Assembly (NCBI GenBank): GCA_035531775.1
Contig: DATKSG010000053.1
Coordinates: 1 to 44,146, forward strand
Direction: 5' to 3'
DNA from: DATKSG01 sp035531775
Lineage (GTDB): Bacteria; Actinomycetota; Acidimicrobiia; Acidimicrobiales; UBA8190
DNA: 44,146 nucleotides
Of the stretch, positions 1-8,115 are shown piece after piece (the first letter of the stretch is position 1; each line of letters opens with the position of its first letter). A model generated the notes under the pieces. The model did no database searches. It was not told the DNA's origin and was given only the letters and a program-made list of their open reading frames with translations. A program made the translations under genes and the position numbers.

Positions 1-269
1 AGACCGGCACCTGCTGGTGGGCGACCAACCTGCAGGCCAACCCAGTGGCACCCACCGGGACCGACACCCACTCCTTCATCCAAGGTGCGGTCGGCGCCGC
101 CGGCTCGCAGGACTACCTGGTGGCAGGGACCAACACCCTGATCGCCACGGCCGGCACCTACTACGCCAAGAAGCTGAACGCCACTACCTGCCAGGCCAGC
201 ACAGCGCTGGCCCACGCTTCACCGGGCTTCAACTGGGGCACCAGCTACAGCAACGCCGGGGTGAACTGA
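1..269 (+). CDS. Type IV pilin-like protein, C-terminal fragment (5' end outside window)
   Basis: The open frame enters from the window edge (first complete codon at 3) and stops with TGA at 267-269. Bases 1 to about 185 match 826 to about 1010 of the next gene almost perfectly, so this is the C-terminal half of a tandem pilin paralogue. The proteins differ only in a short stretch after KKLNAT and then share the ending GFNWGTSYSNAGVN. The N-terminal prepilin signal is not visible here; the pilin call rests on the downstream copy. It is followed by a hairpin terminator, so it is probably the end of its own transcript. Confidence 0.85.
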   Translation, partial: TGTCWWATNLQANPVAPTGTDTHSFIQGAVGAAGSQDYLVAGTNTLIATAGTYYAKKLNATTCQASTALAHASPGFNWGTSYSNAGVN

Positions 270-310
270 ACCGGCCAGTAGCACGCTGCACCACGTAGTC
301 GAGAGTTGTG

Positions 311-340
311 ACGCAGCCCCCGCTTGGGCGGGGGCTGCGT
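311..340 (+). terminator. GC-rich hairpin terminator after first pilin
   Basis: A perfect 13-bp inverted repeat (arms 311-323 and 328-340, loop ttgg) lies 42 bases after the stop of the first pilin. There is no T-run, which is common for actinobacterial hairpin terminators. It could also separate expression of the two tandem pilin genes. Confidence 0.7.
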
Positions 341-392
341 CCGCTCCGAATCCACGGACGGCCCCTCCCACCACCATCAACGGAGGATTGTC

Positions 393-1100
393 ATGTTCAG
401 CTTCGCAGGTCGCCACACCGCAAGTGGCCACATCGCTGGTGCCGCAGAGCTCGAGGGCGAGGGCGGCCTTGAAGGCGGTTTCACCCTCATCGAGCTCATG
501 GTGGTCCTACTCATCATCGCCATTCTGTTGGCCATCGCCATCCCTACGTTCCTCGGGGTCACCGGCTCGGCCAACGACCGCTCGGCGCAGTCCACCATGA
601 CCAACGCCGTCACCGAGGCCGTCGCCATCTACCAGACCAGCCAGACCTTCCCCGACCCGGCGACGATCACCAACTACACGACTCCGGCCCCCGAGTACGG
701 GTGGACCACCGGTTCGTGCAGCTCCTCGTCGTCGAACTGTGTCAGCGTGGCGTTCACTGACGCCCTGTCCTCGAGCCTCACGGCCACCAACGACTACCAG
801 GGTGTGGTCCTGGCCGTCATGAGCAAGACCGGCACCTGCTGGTGGGCGACCAACCTGCAGGCCAACCCAGTGGCACCCACCGGGACCGACACCCACTCCT
901 TCATCCAAGGTGCGGTCGGCGCCGCCGGCTCGCAGGACTACCTGGTGGCAGGAACCAACACCCTGATTGCCACGGCCGGCACCTACTACGCCAAGAAGCT
1001 GAACGCCACCTCCTGCACAGCCAGCACGGTCATCGGGACTGGCAACGGCACTAGCGGCTTCAACTGGGGCACCAGCTACAGCAACGCCGGGGTGAACTAA
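393..1100 (+). CDS. Type IV pilin with class III-like prepilin signal
   Basis: The 235-residue product begins at ATG 393, preceded by a good ribosome binding site (cggagg, 381-386). The open frame extends to 324, but that stretch lies in the terminator region and is not used. A 29-residue leader ends in glycine before FTLIEL, with the E5 glutamate (E34), then a hydrophobic helix to about residue 52: the classic prepilin peptidase site and pilin N-terminal helix. The rest is Ser/Thr/Asn-rich with several cysteines (TTGSC, SSNC, GTCWW, NATSC), so disulfides are likely. It is a near copy of the upstream fragment. No assembly ATPase, platform protein or prepilin peptidase is encoded in the window, so those genes must lie elsewhere. 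A competence-pseudopilin role is less likely because of the abundance-type tandem arrangement. Confidence 0.9.
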   Translation: MFSFAGRHTASGHIAGAAELEGEGGLEGGFTLIELMVVLLIIAILLAIAIPTFLGVTGSANDRSAQSTMTNAVTEAVAIYQTSQTFPDPATITNYTTPAPEYGWTTGSCSSSSSNCVSVAFTDALSSSLTATNDYQGVVLAVMSKTGTCWWATNLQANPVAPTGTDTHSFIQGAVGAAGSQDYLVAGTNTLIATAGTYYAKKLNATSCTASTVIGTGNGTSGFNWGTSYSNAGVN

Positions 1101-1126
1101 CTCCGTCACCGCTGGCGACTGTTCGG

Positions 1127-1156
1127 ACGTGGCCCCCGCGCCGGCGGGGGCCACGT
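1127..1156 (+). terminator. GC-rich hairpin terminator after second pilin
   Basis: A perfect 13-bp inverted repeat (arms 1127-1139 and 1144-1156, loop gccg) lies 26 bases after the pilin stop. It has the same architecture as the hairpin at 311-340 but a different stem sequence. It insulates the pilin from the dehydrogenase at 1210. Confidence 0.7.
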
Positions 1157-1209
1157 GCGCGCCAAGGCTGCTGCGGCTGTGTCAGCATCGCGGGCTGAGG
1201 AGGCGATCG

Positions 1210-2265
1210 ATGAAAGCTTGCGTGATGCGACACGGCACCTTGGTGGTGGACGAGGTCCCAGACCCCCGCCCGGAGTTCGGCCAGGTGCTAGTGCGCAACC
1301 TTGCCTGTGGGATCTGCGGGTCCGATCTCCACTTCCTTCGCCACGCCGAGCGCATGGTGGCCATGTCCGACGAGCTCCTCCCGTCCATGGGGCCGCTGGG
1401 CTCCATGGCGGTGCCGAGCATCGACCTTTCGCACGACATCGTCATGGGACACGAATTCTGCGGCGAGATCCTCGAGCTCGGGCCGGACACGGCCGGCCCA
1501 GCCGAGGGCACCCGGGTTGTGTCGGTGCCGGCGCTGGTCTCGTCGACCGGTATCCATCAGCTGGCCTACAACAACGAATACCCCGGTGGCTATGCCGAAC
1601 GCATGCTCCTGTCGGCGCCGCTGGTGCTCGAGGTGCCCAACGGCCTCGACACGCGGCGTGCCGCGCTGACCGAACCCCTGGCCGTCGGCCTGCATGCCGT
1701 GGCCAAGTCGGGCATCGCTCCCGGTGACGCCGCCGTGGTAGTCGGCTGCGGGCCGGTCGGCTTGGCCGTGATCGCCGGGCTGCAGATGGCCGGGGTGGAG
1801 GTGGTGGTGGCGGCAGATTTCTCTCCGGCCCGGCGAGCTTTGGCCGCCGCCATGGGGGCATCGGAGGTGGTGGACCCGGCCACCGAGCCGGTGGTCGAGG
1901 CCTGGCGGAGGGTGGACGGGCGCCGCAGTCTGGTCGCCTTCGAGGCGGTTGGGGTCCCGGGGATGCTCCAGCAGCTGATGCGCGACGTCCCCCCGGGATC
2001 TCGCGTCACGGTGGTCGGGGTGTGCATGGAGCCCGACACCGTGCTCCCCTTTTTCGCCATCGCCAAGGAGCTGTCGCTGCAGTTCGTGTTGGCCTACAGC
2101 CCCGATGAGTTCGCCGGCGCGCTGCGGGCCATCGCCGAGGGCCAGGTCGACGTTTCCCCCATGATCACGGGCACCGTGGACCTGGTCGGGGTGCCGGGCG
2201 CCTTCGAGGCGCTGGCCAGTCCCGACGAGCACGTGAAGATCCTGGTGGAACCGGCTCCGGCATGA
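1210..2265 (+). CDS. Zinc-binding MDR-family alcohol/polyol dehydrogenase
   Basis: A 351-residue medium-chain dehydrogenase/reductase. The start at ATG 1210 follows a strong Shine-Dalgarno (tgaggaggcg). The catalytic zinc site is visible as CGICGSDLH (C36, H41 region) and MGHEFCGE (about residues 78-85). The Rossmann motif VVGCGPVGLAV lies near residue 180. The four-cysteine structural zinc loop of classical alcohol dehydrogenases is not seen; that region instead reads STGIHQLAYNNEYPGGYAERM. The family oxidises secondary alcohols, polyols or similar substrates with NAD(P). The substrate cannot be named from sequence. It is 18 bases upstream of a flippase-like gene and a lipoprotein gene, so the three may be co-transcribed. 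Confidence 0.85.
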   Translation: MKACVMRHGTLVVDEVPDPRPEFGQVLVRNLACGICGSDLHFLRHAERMVAMSDELLPSMGPLGSMAVPSIDLSHDIVMGHEFCGEILELGPDTAGPAEGTRVVSVPALVSSTGIHQLAYNNEYPGGYAERMLLSAPLVLEVPNGLDTRRAALTEPLAVGLHAVAKSGIAPGDAAVVVGCGPVGLAVIAGLQMAGVEVVVAADFSPARRALAAAMGASEVVDPATEPVVEAWRRVDGRRSLVAFEAVGVPGMLQQLMRDVPPGSRVTVVGVCMEPDTVLPFFAIAKELSLQFVLAYSPDEFAGALRAIAEGQVDVSPMITGTVDLVGVPGAFEALASPDEHVKILVEPAPA

Positions 2266-2283
2266 CGGGGGCGTGATCGCGGC

Positions 2284-3357
2284 GTGACCGAGGCACCGCC
2301 GAAGCGCAGCCGTATGCGAGCAGCATGGCCATGGGCCAAGTTCCTCGTCGGCTTGGCTCTGGCCGGCGTGGCCCTGTGGGCCGTCGCCGGCCGGCGCGGT
2401 GAACTGTCGGGCGCGTCGGCCTATCTGGCCCATCTCGACTGGCCATGGATGGTCCTCGCCATGGTGGCCGAAGCCGGCTCGCTGTTGGCCTTCGCCATCA
2501 TCCAGCAGCGCCTGCTGGCCGCCGCCGCCGTGCCGTGTCGCCTCGGGCCCATGGTGGCGGTGACGGCCGCGGCCACGGCCATCGCCAACTCGATGCCGGC
2601 CGGCCCCGTCGTGTCATCGGTCTTCGCCTTCCGCCAATACCGTCGCCGTGGCGCCGACGACGCCGTGGCGGCGTGGACACTGGTAGCCGTCTTCGTGGCC
2701 GCATCGGTCAGCCTGGCGTTGGTGGCGGCCGCCGGCTTGGCCGTCGCCGGGGCCGAGAGCAAGGGCCTCGACCTGGTGTGGGTGACGATCGGGGTACTGG
2801 TGACGGCGCTGGCCGTGGGGGCGCTCTTCCTCCAGAGGCGGGCCATGACCTGGGTGGTCGAGGCGGCGCTGCGCGCCTGCCGCCGGCTGCTGCACTGGCC
2901 CGATGGCGATGTCGGCGCCCGGGTGGATCTGATCGTGACGAAGCTGACGGCTGTGACGCTCTCGGGTCGCCAGGCCGCTTCCGTCACCGGTTGGGCCGTG
3001 GCCAACTGGGTCCTCGACTGTGCCTGTCTGGTCCTGTGCTTCGTCGCCGTCGGTGTGGGCATCCCGTGGAAGGGGTTGCTCCTCGCCTACGGAGCGGGCC
3101 AGTTGGCCGCCAATCTCCCGATCACCCCAGGCGGCCTCGGCGTCGTCGAGGGAAGCCTGACCATCGCCCTGGTGGCCTACGGCGGGGCCGAGGTCTCCAC
3201 GGTGGCCGCAGTGCTGCTGTATCGGATCATGAGCTTCTGGGCCGAGCTCCCCATCGGCTGGGCCACCTGGGGGATGTTGGCATGGACCGGCCGGCGACAG
3301 GTCATGGCCCGCTCGCTCTTGGCTCCTCGCCAGGACGTGGCCGAGGTCGTGGCATGA
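2284..3357 (+). CDS. Lysylphosphatidylglycerol synthase TM-region/UPF0104 family membrane protein
   Basis: A 357-residue polytopic membrane protein with about eight hydrophobic segments, starting at GTG 2284, 18 bases after the dehydrogenase. The motif NLPITPGGLGVVEGSL (around residues 278-293) is the hallmark of the integral membrane region shared with MprF-like flippases (AglD/UPF0104). The cytosolic lysyltransferase domain is absent, so it is not a complete MprF. Members are thought to act in lipid or lipid-linked substrate translocation; the substrate here is unknown. The 3' end overlaps the next gene by ATGA, which indicates translational coupling with the lipoprotein. Confidence 0.8.
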   Translation: MTEAPPKRSRMRAAWPWAKFLVGLALAGVALWAVAGRRGELSGASAYLAHLDWPWMVLAMVAEAGSLLAFAIIQQRLLAAAAVPCRLGPMVAVTAAATAIANSMPAGPVVSSVFAFRQYRRRGADDAVAAWTLVAVFVAASVSLALVAAAGLAVAGAESKGLDLVWVTIGVLVTALAVGALFLQRRAMTWVVEAALRACRRLLHWPDGDVGARVDLIVTKLTAVTLSGRQAASVTGWAVANWVLDCACLVLCFVAVGVGIPWKGLLLAYGAGQLAANLPITPGGLGVVEGSLTIALVAYGGAEVSTVAAVLLYRIMSFWAELPIGWATWGMLAWTGRRQVMARSLLAPRQDVAEVVA

Positions 3358-3824
3358 GCCCCCAGATTCGGCACCGGGGGCTCCGACCGGCCGTGGCGGC
3401 GGTGGCTCTGTCGTTGGCGGCCCTGGCATTGAGCGCCTGCGTATCGCCACGCAACACGCTGGGGACGAGCTCCAGCCTGTGCTACCGGGCGTTGCCGGTG
3501 GCCAGCGAAGCGGTCCATGACCGGGGCACGTTGGCGGGCATCCGCCTGGTGAGTCCCAAGGAGATCGGGCGTCACCACCGGCTTCTCCAGGTGCTCGACC
3601 AGCGCACCGGCGGGACGCTCGGTAACGTCTGCGTCGTCTCGTTCCGTGGGCAGTTCCGCCAGAGCCAGGTCCAGCGACCGCTGGGGTCCGGGCCGGCCGG
3701 GGGCACCGGACAGTTCGCCATCGTGATCGTCTCGAGCCCCGGCAACGGGTTGCTCGGTACTTTCGTGCTGACCCGGGTGCCGCTACCGCTCCGCCACGAG
3801 GTGCTGCGGCCGCTTCGTCACTGA
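3354..3824 (+). CDS. Hypothetical lipoprotein
   Basis: A 156-residue protein beginning at ATG 3354, overlapping the previous stop by four bases. The N-terminus RHRGLRPAVAAVALSLAALA leads into a lipobox-like LSAC with cysteine 29, so it is probably lipidated and anchored outside the membrane. The mature part contains two further cysteines (SSLC, NVC). I do not recognise a named family. Coupling to the flippase-like gene suggests a shared envelope role. Its last seven bases overlap the end of ctaG on the other strand. Confidence 0.7.
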   Translation: MSPQIRHRGLRPAVAAVALSLAALALSACVSPRNTLGTSSSLCYRALPVASEAVHDRGTLAGIRLVSPKEIGRHHRLLQVLDQRTGGTLGNVCVVSFRGQFRQSQVQRPLGSGPAGGTGQFAIVIVSSPGNGLLGTFVLTRVPLPLRHEVLRPLRH

Positions 3825-4759
3825 TCGACGGGCAAGCGCTGGCGTCGTCGCTCGGCCCTGGCGCTTCGTTCCAGAGCCCGCTCCACCTGGGCCCAGGTCA
3901 GCGGGGTCTCGTCGACACCGAGCTCCTCGGCCCGCTGGCCGCGGTTGAGCACGACCCACGCCGCCGACCACAACACGGGAAGGGTGCCGACCTTGGCCAC
4001 CACACCGGCGAGCTGTTGGTCGTTGAGCGCCGACAAGCCGATGGCGCGGACCGAGTGGGCGAAGGCGCCGTACAGGGGATGGCGTGCGAACACGAAGATC
4101 ACGGCCGGGAAGTTCGGCACCACGGACTGGACGATCAGATAGGCGGCGCGTCCGATGGAGGAAGGGCGCCTGGCTCCCGGCATTTGGCCCAGTACGGGGA
4201 GCCACAGCACTACACCGGCTACGAGGAGCAACCCGTCGAAAGTGCCGACCCACATTGCCGAAGACGACTGGGCCGCCACGGCGGGATTGGTCAGGGTGCC
4301 GACGACGATGGTCGAGAACACGGCGATGGCCACCGGTGGCCGGCTCGCCACGTCGACGACGGAGTCAACCAGGGCCGGACGCGTTAGTCGAGAGAGCACA
4401 GGGGTCGGTGTGGCCAACACCAGCGCCGGTGCCACCACCAAGGTGAGCAGCATTCGTTGGACGAGCAAGGCCGTGAGTGACCAGTGGGCGGCGAGATCGG
4501 CCAGCGGCCAGGTCACGGCCACGGCCAGGGCACCGAGCCCGGCGGCCAGCTGCCATAGTTGGCGCCGATTTGGTGCGACGGACATGGGCCCGGCGTTGGG
4601 CGGCCCGGCCGGTGCGCCCGGGCCGGCAGCTCGGAACCTCTCTGACGCAATGGTCCCGTCGTGTGGCCGGCGCACCAGGGCCCAGTAGACGCCGCCAATC
4701 GCAACCACGCCGACCCAGCCCAGCAGATGGACATGAAACGCCCACGGTGACCCGGTCAT
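3818..4759 (-). CDS. ctaG: Cytochrome c oxidase assembly factor CtaG-like membrane protein
   Basis: A 313-residue protein with about seven membrane segments, matching the caa3-type CtaG family. Visible family features are the N-terminal FHVHLLGWVGVVAIGGVYW, a HWSLTALLVQRMLLTLV segment, and the later FPAVIFVFARHPLYG region. The family supports assembly of heme-copper oxidase, probably in copper delivery. No oxidase subunits are in the window. The gene is divergent from the WYL regulator at 4780, leaving only 20 bases between the starts. The C-terminal tail is basic and cytosolic. The ATG at 4759 has no obvious ribosome binding site. Confidence 0.8.
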   Translation of the reverse strand: MTGSPWAFHVHLLGWVGVVAIGGVYWALVRRPHDGTIASERFRAAGPGAPAGPPNAGPMSVAPNRRQLWQLAAGLGALAVAVTWPLADLAAHWSLTALLVQRMLLTLVVAPALVLATPTPVLSRLTRPALVDSVVDVASRPPVAIAVFSTIVVGTLTNPAVAAQSSSAMWVGTFDGLLLVAGVVLWLPVLGQMPGARRPSSIGRAAYLIVQSVVPNFPAVIFVFARHPLYGAFAHSVRAIGLSALNDQQLAGVVAKVGTLPVLWSAAWVVLNRGQRAEELGVDETPLTWAQVERALERSARAERRRQRLPVDQ

Positions 4760-4766
4760 CGGCGCC

Positions 4767-4772
4767 TACGCT
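4767..4772 (+). promoter_or_regulatory. -10 hexamer of a leaderless promoter (first WYL gene)
   Basis: TACGCT ends seven bases before ATG 4780, and no Shine-Dalgarno is present. The arrangement fits transcription starting at the start codon. Confidence 0.5.
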
Positions 4773-4779
4773 GACGGCG

Positions 4780-5697
4780 ATGGTGGACCGGCTGGAAAGA
4801 CTCACCAATCTCGTGCTCGTGCTGCTGGGCGACCAGCGACCGAAGTCGCTGCGTGAGATTGCAGAGGAGGTGCCGGGGTACCCGCCCGAAGGTGAGACCC
4901 GGCGCCAAGCCTTCGAGCGGGACAAGCGGACACTTCGCGACGGCGGGATCGTAGTCGGCACCGTCTCCATCGACGGGCCCGAGCAAGTGGGATACCGGAT
5001 CCGCCCCGAGGACTTCTACTTGCCCGACCTGGAGCTCGACCCCGACGAGCAGGCCGCTCTGAACCTGGCCGTGGCCGGCGTCCACCTCGGAGATCCTAGT
5101 GGTCGAGATGCGCTGTGGCGCTTGGGGCTCCCCGCCCCGAGCGCGGCTCGCCCGGTGGCGGGGCTGCCGGCTTTGCCGGCCCTTCCGGTTCTTTGGGACG
5201 CGCTGCGTTCGAGGGCTGAGGTCGAGTTCGGCTACCGCGGCGAACGGCGTCGGGTGGCCCCGGCCATGCTGCGCTTCCGCGGTGGGTGGTGGTATCTGGT
5301 CGGCTTCGACGTCGACAAACAGGCATCCAGGACCTTCCGCGTCGACCGGCTCGACAACCTTCCCGAGCCCGGCGTCGCCGGGAGCGCCATGCTGCCTGCG
5401 GAGTTCGACCCCATGCAGGCGATGGCCGACGAGCCGTGGCGGATGGGCGACGGCGAGCTGGTGGCCGTCGAGATCGCCGCCGGAGCCGCCGTGGCCGCCC
5501 TCATCGAACAGGGTCAGCCCTCGGCCGAGGTGGTCGAACGTCGCCCGGATGGCTCCGTGGTGCTGCGTATCGATGTCACCAACGTCGCCGCCCTCCGGTC
5601 GTGGCTGCTCGACTACGGCGAGCACGTGGTGGTGCTCGGACCCCCCTCCGTGCGAGCCGAGATGATCGCCTGGCTCGAGACGATGGTGGCGGGATGA
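4780..5697 (+). CDS. WYL-domain transcriptional regulator, PafB-like
   Basis: A 305-residue protein. The N-terminus (about 1-75) is a winged helix-turn-helix read from RLERLTNLVLVLLGDQRPKS and the segment RRQAFERDKRTLRDGG. The WYL domain follows, with GGWWYLVGFDVDKQASRTFR near residues 167-186 and the usual C-terminal extension. The start is ATG 4780 with a TACGCT -10 seven bases upstream. It overlaps the second WYL gene by four bases. Paired WYL proteins of this order resemble PafB and PafC, which in mycobacteria form a heterodimeric activator of the LexA-independent DNA-damage response. No Pup-ligase gene is next to them here, so the PafBC assignment is by architecture. Confidence 0.8.
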   Translation: MVDRLERLTNLVLVLLGDQRPKSLREIAEEVPGYPPEGETRRQAFERDKRTLRDGGIVVGTVSIDGPEQVGYRIRPEDFYLPDLELDPDEQAALNLAVAGVHLGDPSGRDALWRLGLPAPSAARPVAGLPALPALPVLWDALRSRAEVEFGYRGERRRVAPAMLRFRGGWWYLVGFDVDKQASRTFRVDRLDNLPEPGVAGSAMLPAEFDPMQAMADEPWRMGDGELVAVEIAAGAAVAALIEQGQPSAEVVERRPDGSVVLRIDVTNVAALRSWLLDYGEHVVVLGPPSVRAEMIAWLETMVAG

Positions 5698-6653
5698 TCG
5701 AAGCCGGTCAACGGTTGCACCGGTTGCTGGCCGTGCTCACCTGGCTGGCCCGTGTGCAGCGCGCCCCACTCGACGAGCTGGCCGAACGCTTCGGCATGTC
5801 GCCGGCGGATCTGGTGACCGACCTGGAGCTGGCGGCCTGTTGCGGGCTGCCGCCCTACACACCTGACCAGCTCATGGAGATCCTGGTGGACGAGCACGAG
5901 GTCACCGCCAACCTGGGGCCGGAGCTGGCCCGGCCCCGCCGCCTCACCGCCGCCGAAGGTTTCGCCCTGGCGGCATCGGCGCGAGCCATCCTGGCCACGC
6001 CGGGCGCCGACCGACAGGGCGCGCTGTCGAAGGCCCTGGCCAAGCTGGAATCGGCGTTGGGCGCAGACGGCCGCCTGCGTGTCGATCTTGGCGATGCTGC
6101 GCACCTGGCCGAAGTGCGCCGTGCGGCCGACGAAGGGCGCCAGCTCCAGGTGCGGTACTACTCGGTGTCGAGCGACCAGGAATCCGAGCGCGTTGTGGAC
6201 CCGCTGTCGGTCTTGGCCATCGACGGTCGCTGGTACCTCGATGCCTACTGTCACCATGCGGGCAGCATGCGCCGGTTCCGGGTGGATCGCATGGTGTCGG
6301 TCGCTCCGACGGGCCAGGCGGTGGACCACTCCCGTTTCGACGGACCATCGGGACCGTCGGGAGGCCCGGCGACCGAGGCCTTCCTGCCCAGCCCCGACGC
6401 CACCGTGGCCCGCCTGGCCGTCGAGCCTGGCGGGATGTGGCTGGTGGAGGCGGTGCCGACCTTGGGCACGGCTCCGCTGCCCGACGGGCGCACCGAGGTG
6501 CGCCTGGCCGTGGCCAGCCCGGTGTGGTTCGACCGGCTGCTGCTGCGCTTGGGCGCCCAGGCCGAGGTGCTCGCCCCCCCCGAGCTCGTCGGTGCGGGCC
6601 GGGCATCGGCCCGGCGGTTGCTCGAGCGCTACGGCGTCACGGCGCCGTCGTGA
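5694..6653 (+). CDS. WYL-domain transcriptional regulator, PafC-like
   Basis: A 319-residue protein translationally coupled to the upstream WYL gene (ATG inside the previous stop context). An N-terminal helix-turn-helix region (QRLHRLLAVLTWLARVQRAP) is followed by a middle region, the WYL domain (LAIDGRWYLDAYCHHAGSMR, about residues 173-192) and a C-terminal extension ending RLLERYGV. WYL domains are thought to sense nucleic-acid or nucleotide ligands. The two-gene layout is that of PafBC. The following 91 bases up to 6745 hold no gene I can support. Confidence 0.8.
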   Translation: MIEAGQRLHRLLAVLTWLARVQRAPLDELAERFGMSPADLVTDLELAACCGLPPYTPDQLMEILVDEHEVTANLGPELARPRRLTAAEGFALAASARAILATPGADRQGALSKALAKLESALGADGRLRVDLGDAAHLAEVRRAADEGRQLQVRYYSVSSDQESERVVDPLSVLAIDGRWYLDAYCHHAGSMRRFRVDRMVSVAPTGQAVDHSRFDGPSGPSGGPATEAFLPSPDATVARLAVEPGGMWLVEAVPTLGTAPLPDGRTEVRLAVASPVWFDRLLLRLGAQAEVLAPPELVGAGRASARRLLERYGVTAPS

Positions 6654-6744
6654 TCGCCGTCGAATACGTCGGGCCAGCTCGACCAGCGCCGGCAGCTACT
6701 ACGGCTGCTTCAGCTACCCGAGCCGCTCCAGCAACTCCAGCCGC

Positions 6745-7200
6745 TCAGGTGCACGAGATGCCGAGCACGACGACGATGGCAGAGGTGGCGGTGGAGGTGG
6801 CCCCGGTCCAGTTGTTGCCCGTCACCGCTGCCACCTCGAACCAGTAGCTCCCTGTGGCCAAGACGCCCGTGGTCCATGTGACCGCCCCCGAGACGCTCTT
6901 GGCCAACGAGTACCCGCTCGATGACGAGGTCGTCGATTCATAGACCGAGTAGCTGGTGGCTCGGCTCACACTGGTCCAACTAACCACGGCCGTGGGACTG
7001 AGGAGCGGGCCCGAGCACGTGGCCGTGACGCCCGTCGGCGTGAGCGGCACCCCGAGCGACAGTGCCAGCGCCGAGCTCGACGCCTGCGAGGTGACCGACC
7101 ACCCGGCCGCCGAGGCTGAGATGAGAGCACCGGGCGCGGCGCTGCCAGCCGCCATGAGAGCGGCCGACAGCACGGCGATGACGAGGGACCGACGTGTCAT
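6745..7200 (-). CDS. Secreted fibronectin type III-like surface protein
   Basis: I place the start at ATG 7200, giving 151 residues, because MTRRSLVIAVLSAALMAAGS is a good Sec-type signal; the longer open frame to 7302 adds a proline-rich segment that would precede it. The mature part has the strand pattern of a single FnIII-like domain (PLLSPTAVVSWTSVSRATSY, then SYWFEVAAV). It ends in VVVLGISCT, with one cysteine at about 96 and one near the C-terminus that may pair. It lies 49 bases downstream of another secreted protein and is probably co-transcribed with it from the sigma28-like promoter at 7988-8014. Function is unknown; a cell-surface or fibre component is inferred. Confidence 0.65.
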   Translation of the reverse strand: MTRRSLVIAVLSAALMAAGSAAPGALISASAAGWSVTSQASSSALALSLGVPLTPTGVTATCSGPLLSPTAVVSWTSVSRATSYSVYESTTSSSSGYSLAKSVSGAVTWTTGVLATGSYWFEVAAVTGNNWTGATSTATSAIVVVLGISCT

Positions 7201-7249
7201 GGCCCGCAGGAGGCTCCCCGGGCCGGGCAGCGAGGCCCCGGCATCAGGG

Positions 7250-7909
7250 TCAGCTGGTCCAGCTGTCGGTAACGGGGCTCGTGGTGGCTGTGGCCGCCCC
7301 ACCGGTGGCGGTCACCCCGGTGAGCGACGGCATCGAGAAGTAGGTGCTGGCACAGGCCAAGGGGGACGACAAGGTCATGCTGGCGTCGTTGGTGAAGGTG
7401 ACGGTCAGCGGGTTGTTGGCCTGGCCGCTGGCCGACACGGTCAGCGGCGTGGTCAAGGTGTGAGAGGTACCGCTTGAGCCCGTCGAGTAGTTCCAGATCA
7501 CGTCGCTCGGGGTGGTGGCCACACATCCGGTTTGCAATGTGGACAGGGCGCTGGTGGTGTAGCCGTTGCCATAGGTGGTGTTGGTCGGCAGCTGCACGGC
7601 GGTGACCGTCACCGGATAGGGGTTGGGGTTGCTGATGGTGACCACAACGTCACCGTTGCCGCCGGGGTAGAGCAGGTTGGACGGCGTCGGCGAGGACACG
7701 GCGGTAATGGTGAGGCTGGCGATGGTGGCACCCTGGCCCTGGGCGGACGAGCCGGTGTTGAGGCCCACCACCCAGTTGGTGGCGGCGTAGGCGCCTGCTG
7801 CCGCCGTCAGGGCCCCGAGCGAGGCTCCGAGGACCTTGGCCGTCTTGGACCAGCCTCGTAGCCCCCGTCCCACGGCTGCGTGTGCCGGCTTCTTGGTTGA
7901 TCCCCACAT
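7250..7909 (-). CDS. Secreted surface protein with SipW-like N-terminus
   Basis: 219 residues from ATG 7909; the open frame reaches 8008, but that stretch would place the start inside the promoter region. A basic N-terminus leads to a hydrophobic segment (about 25-43, KVLGASLGALTAAAGAYAAT), followed by NWVVGLNTGSSAQGQGATIA, which resembles the tail of SipW-type signals. The mature region is Ser/Thr/Asn-rich beta-sandwich-like sequence with IVTISNPNPYPVTV-type strands and cysteines at QTGC and LACA. It ends TTSPVTDSWTS. I recognise no characterised family. It is the first gene after the sigma28-like promoter, 79 bases upstream of the start. Confidence 0.7.
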   Translation of the reverse strand: MWGSTKKPAHAAVGRGLRGWSKTAKVLGASLGALTAAAGAYAATNWVVGLNTGSSAQGQGATIASLTITAVSSPTPSNLLYPGGNGDVVVTISNPNPYPVTVTAVQLPTNTTYGNGYTTSALSTLQTGCVATTPSDVIWNYSTGSSGTSHTLTTPLTVSASGQANNPLTVTFTNDASMTLSSPLACASTYFSMPSLTGVTATGGAATATTSPVTDSWTS

Positions 7910-7987
7910 GGCGAGCCCCCGGTTCCCATCCCGATGCCGGCCTCGGATCCCTACAGGCGAGCCGGCAATTCCCATCAGGCAACCATG

Positions 7988-8014
7988 ATCGGCACAACGC
8001 AGGCGCAACTTGAG
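7988..8014 (-). promoter_or_regulatory. Sigma28 (FliA/WhiG)-like promoter
   Basis: On the minus strand CTCAAGT (8014-8008) is followed after exactly 14 bases by GCCGAT (7993-7988). FliA-type promoters have TAAAGTTT-N11-GCCGATAA, and WhiG promoters have TAAA-N15/16-GCCGATAA, so both elements and the spacing fit. The same two words with identical spacing occur at 15844-15870 on the other strand. It points at the two secreted surface proteins below it. Confidence 0.6.
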
Positions 8015-8115
8015 TCCTTCGGCCCTGCTGGCGGCCCAGCCGGTCCCGGGCCGTCAGTGGGGGCCGGGGCCAGCCCAGCCAGGTCCCGGGCCAGGTCGGA
8101 GAGCCACCGTGCCTG

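Noticed and set aside
2284..3357. Complete MprF lysyl-phosphatidylglycerol synthase
   Set aside because: Only the membrane region is encoded; the C-terminal aminoacyl-transferase domain is missing.
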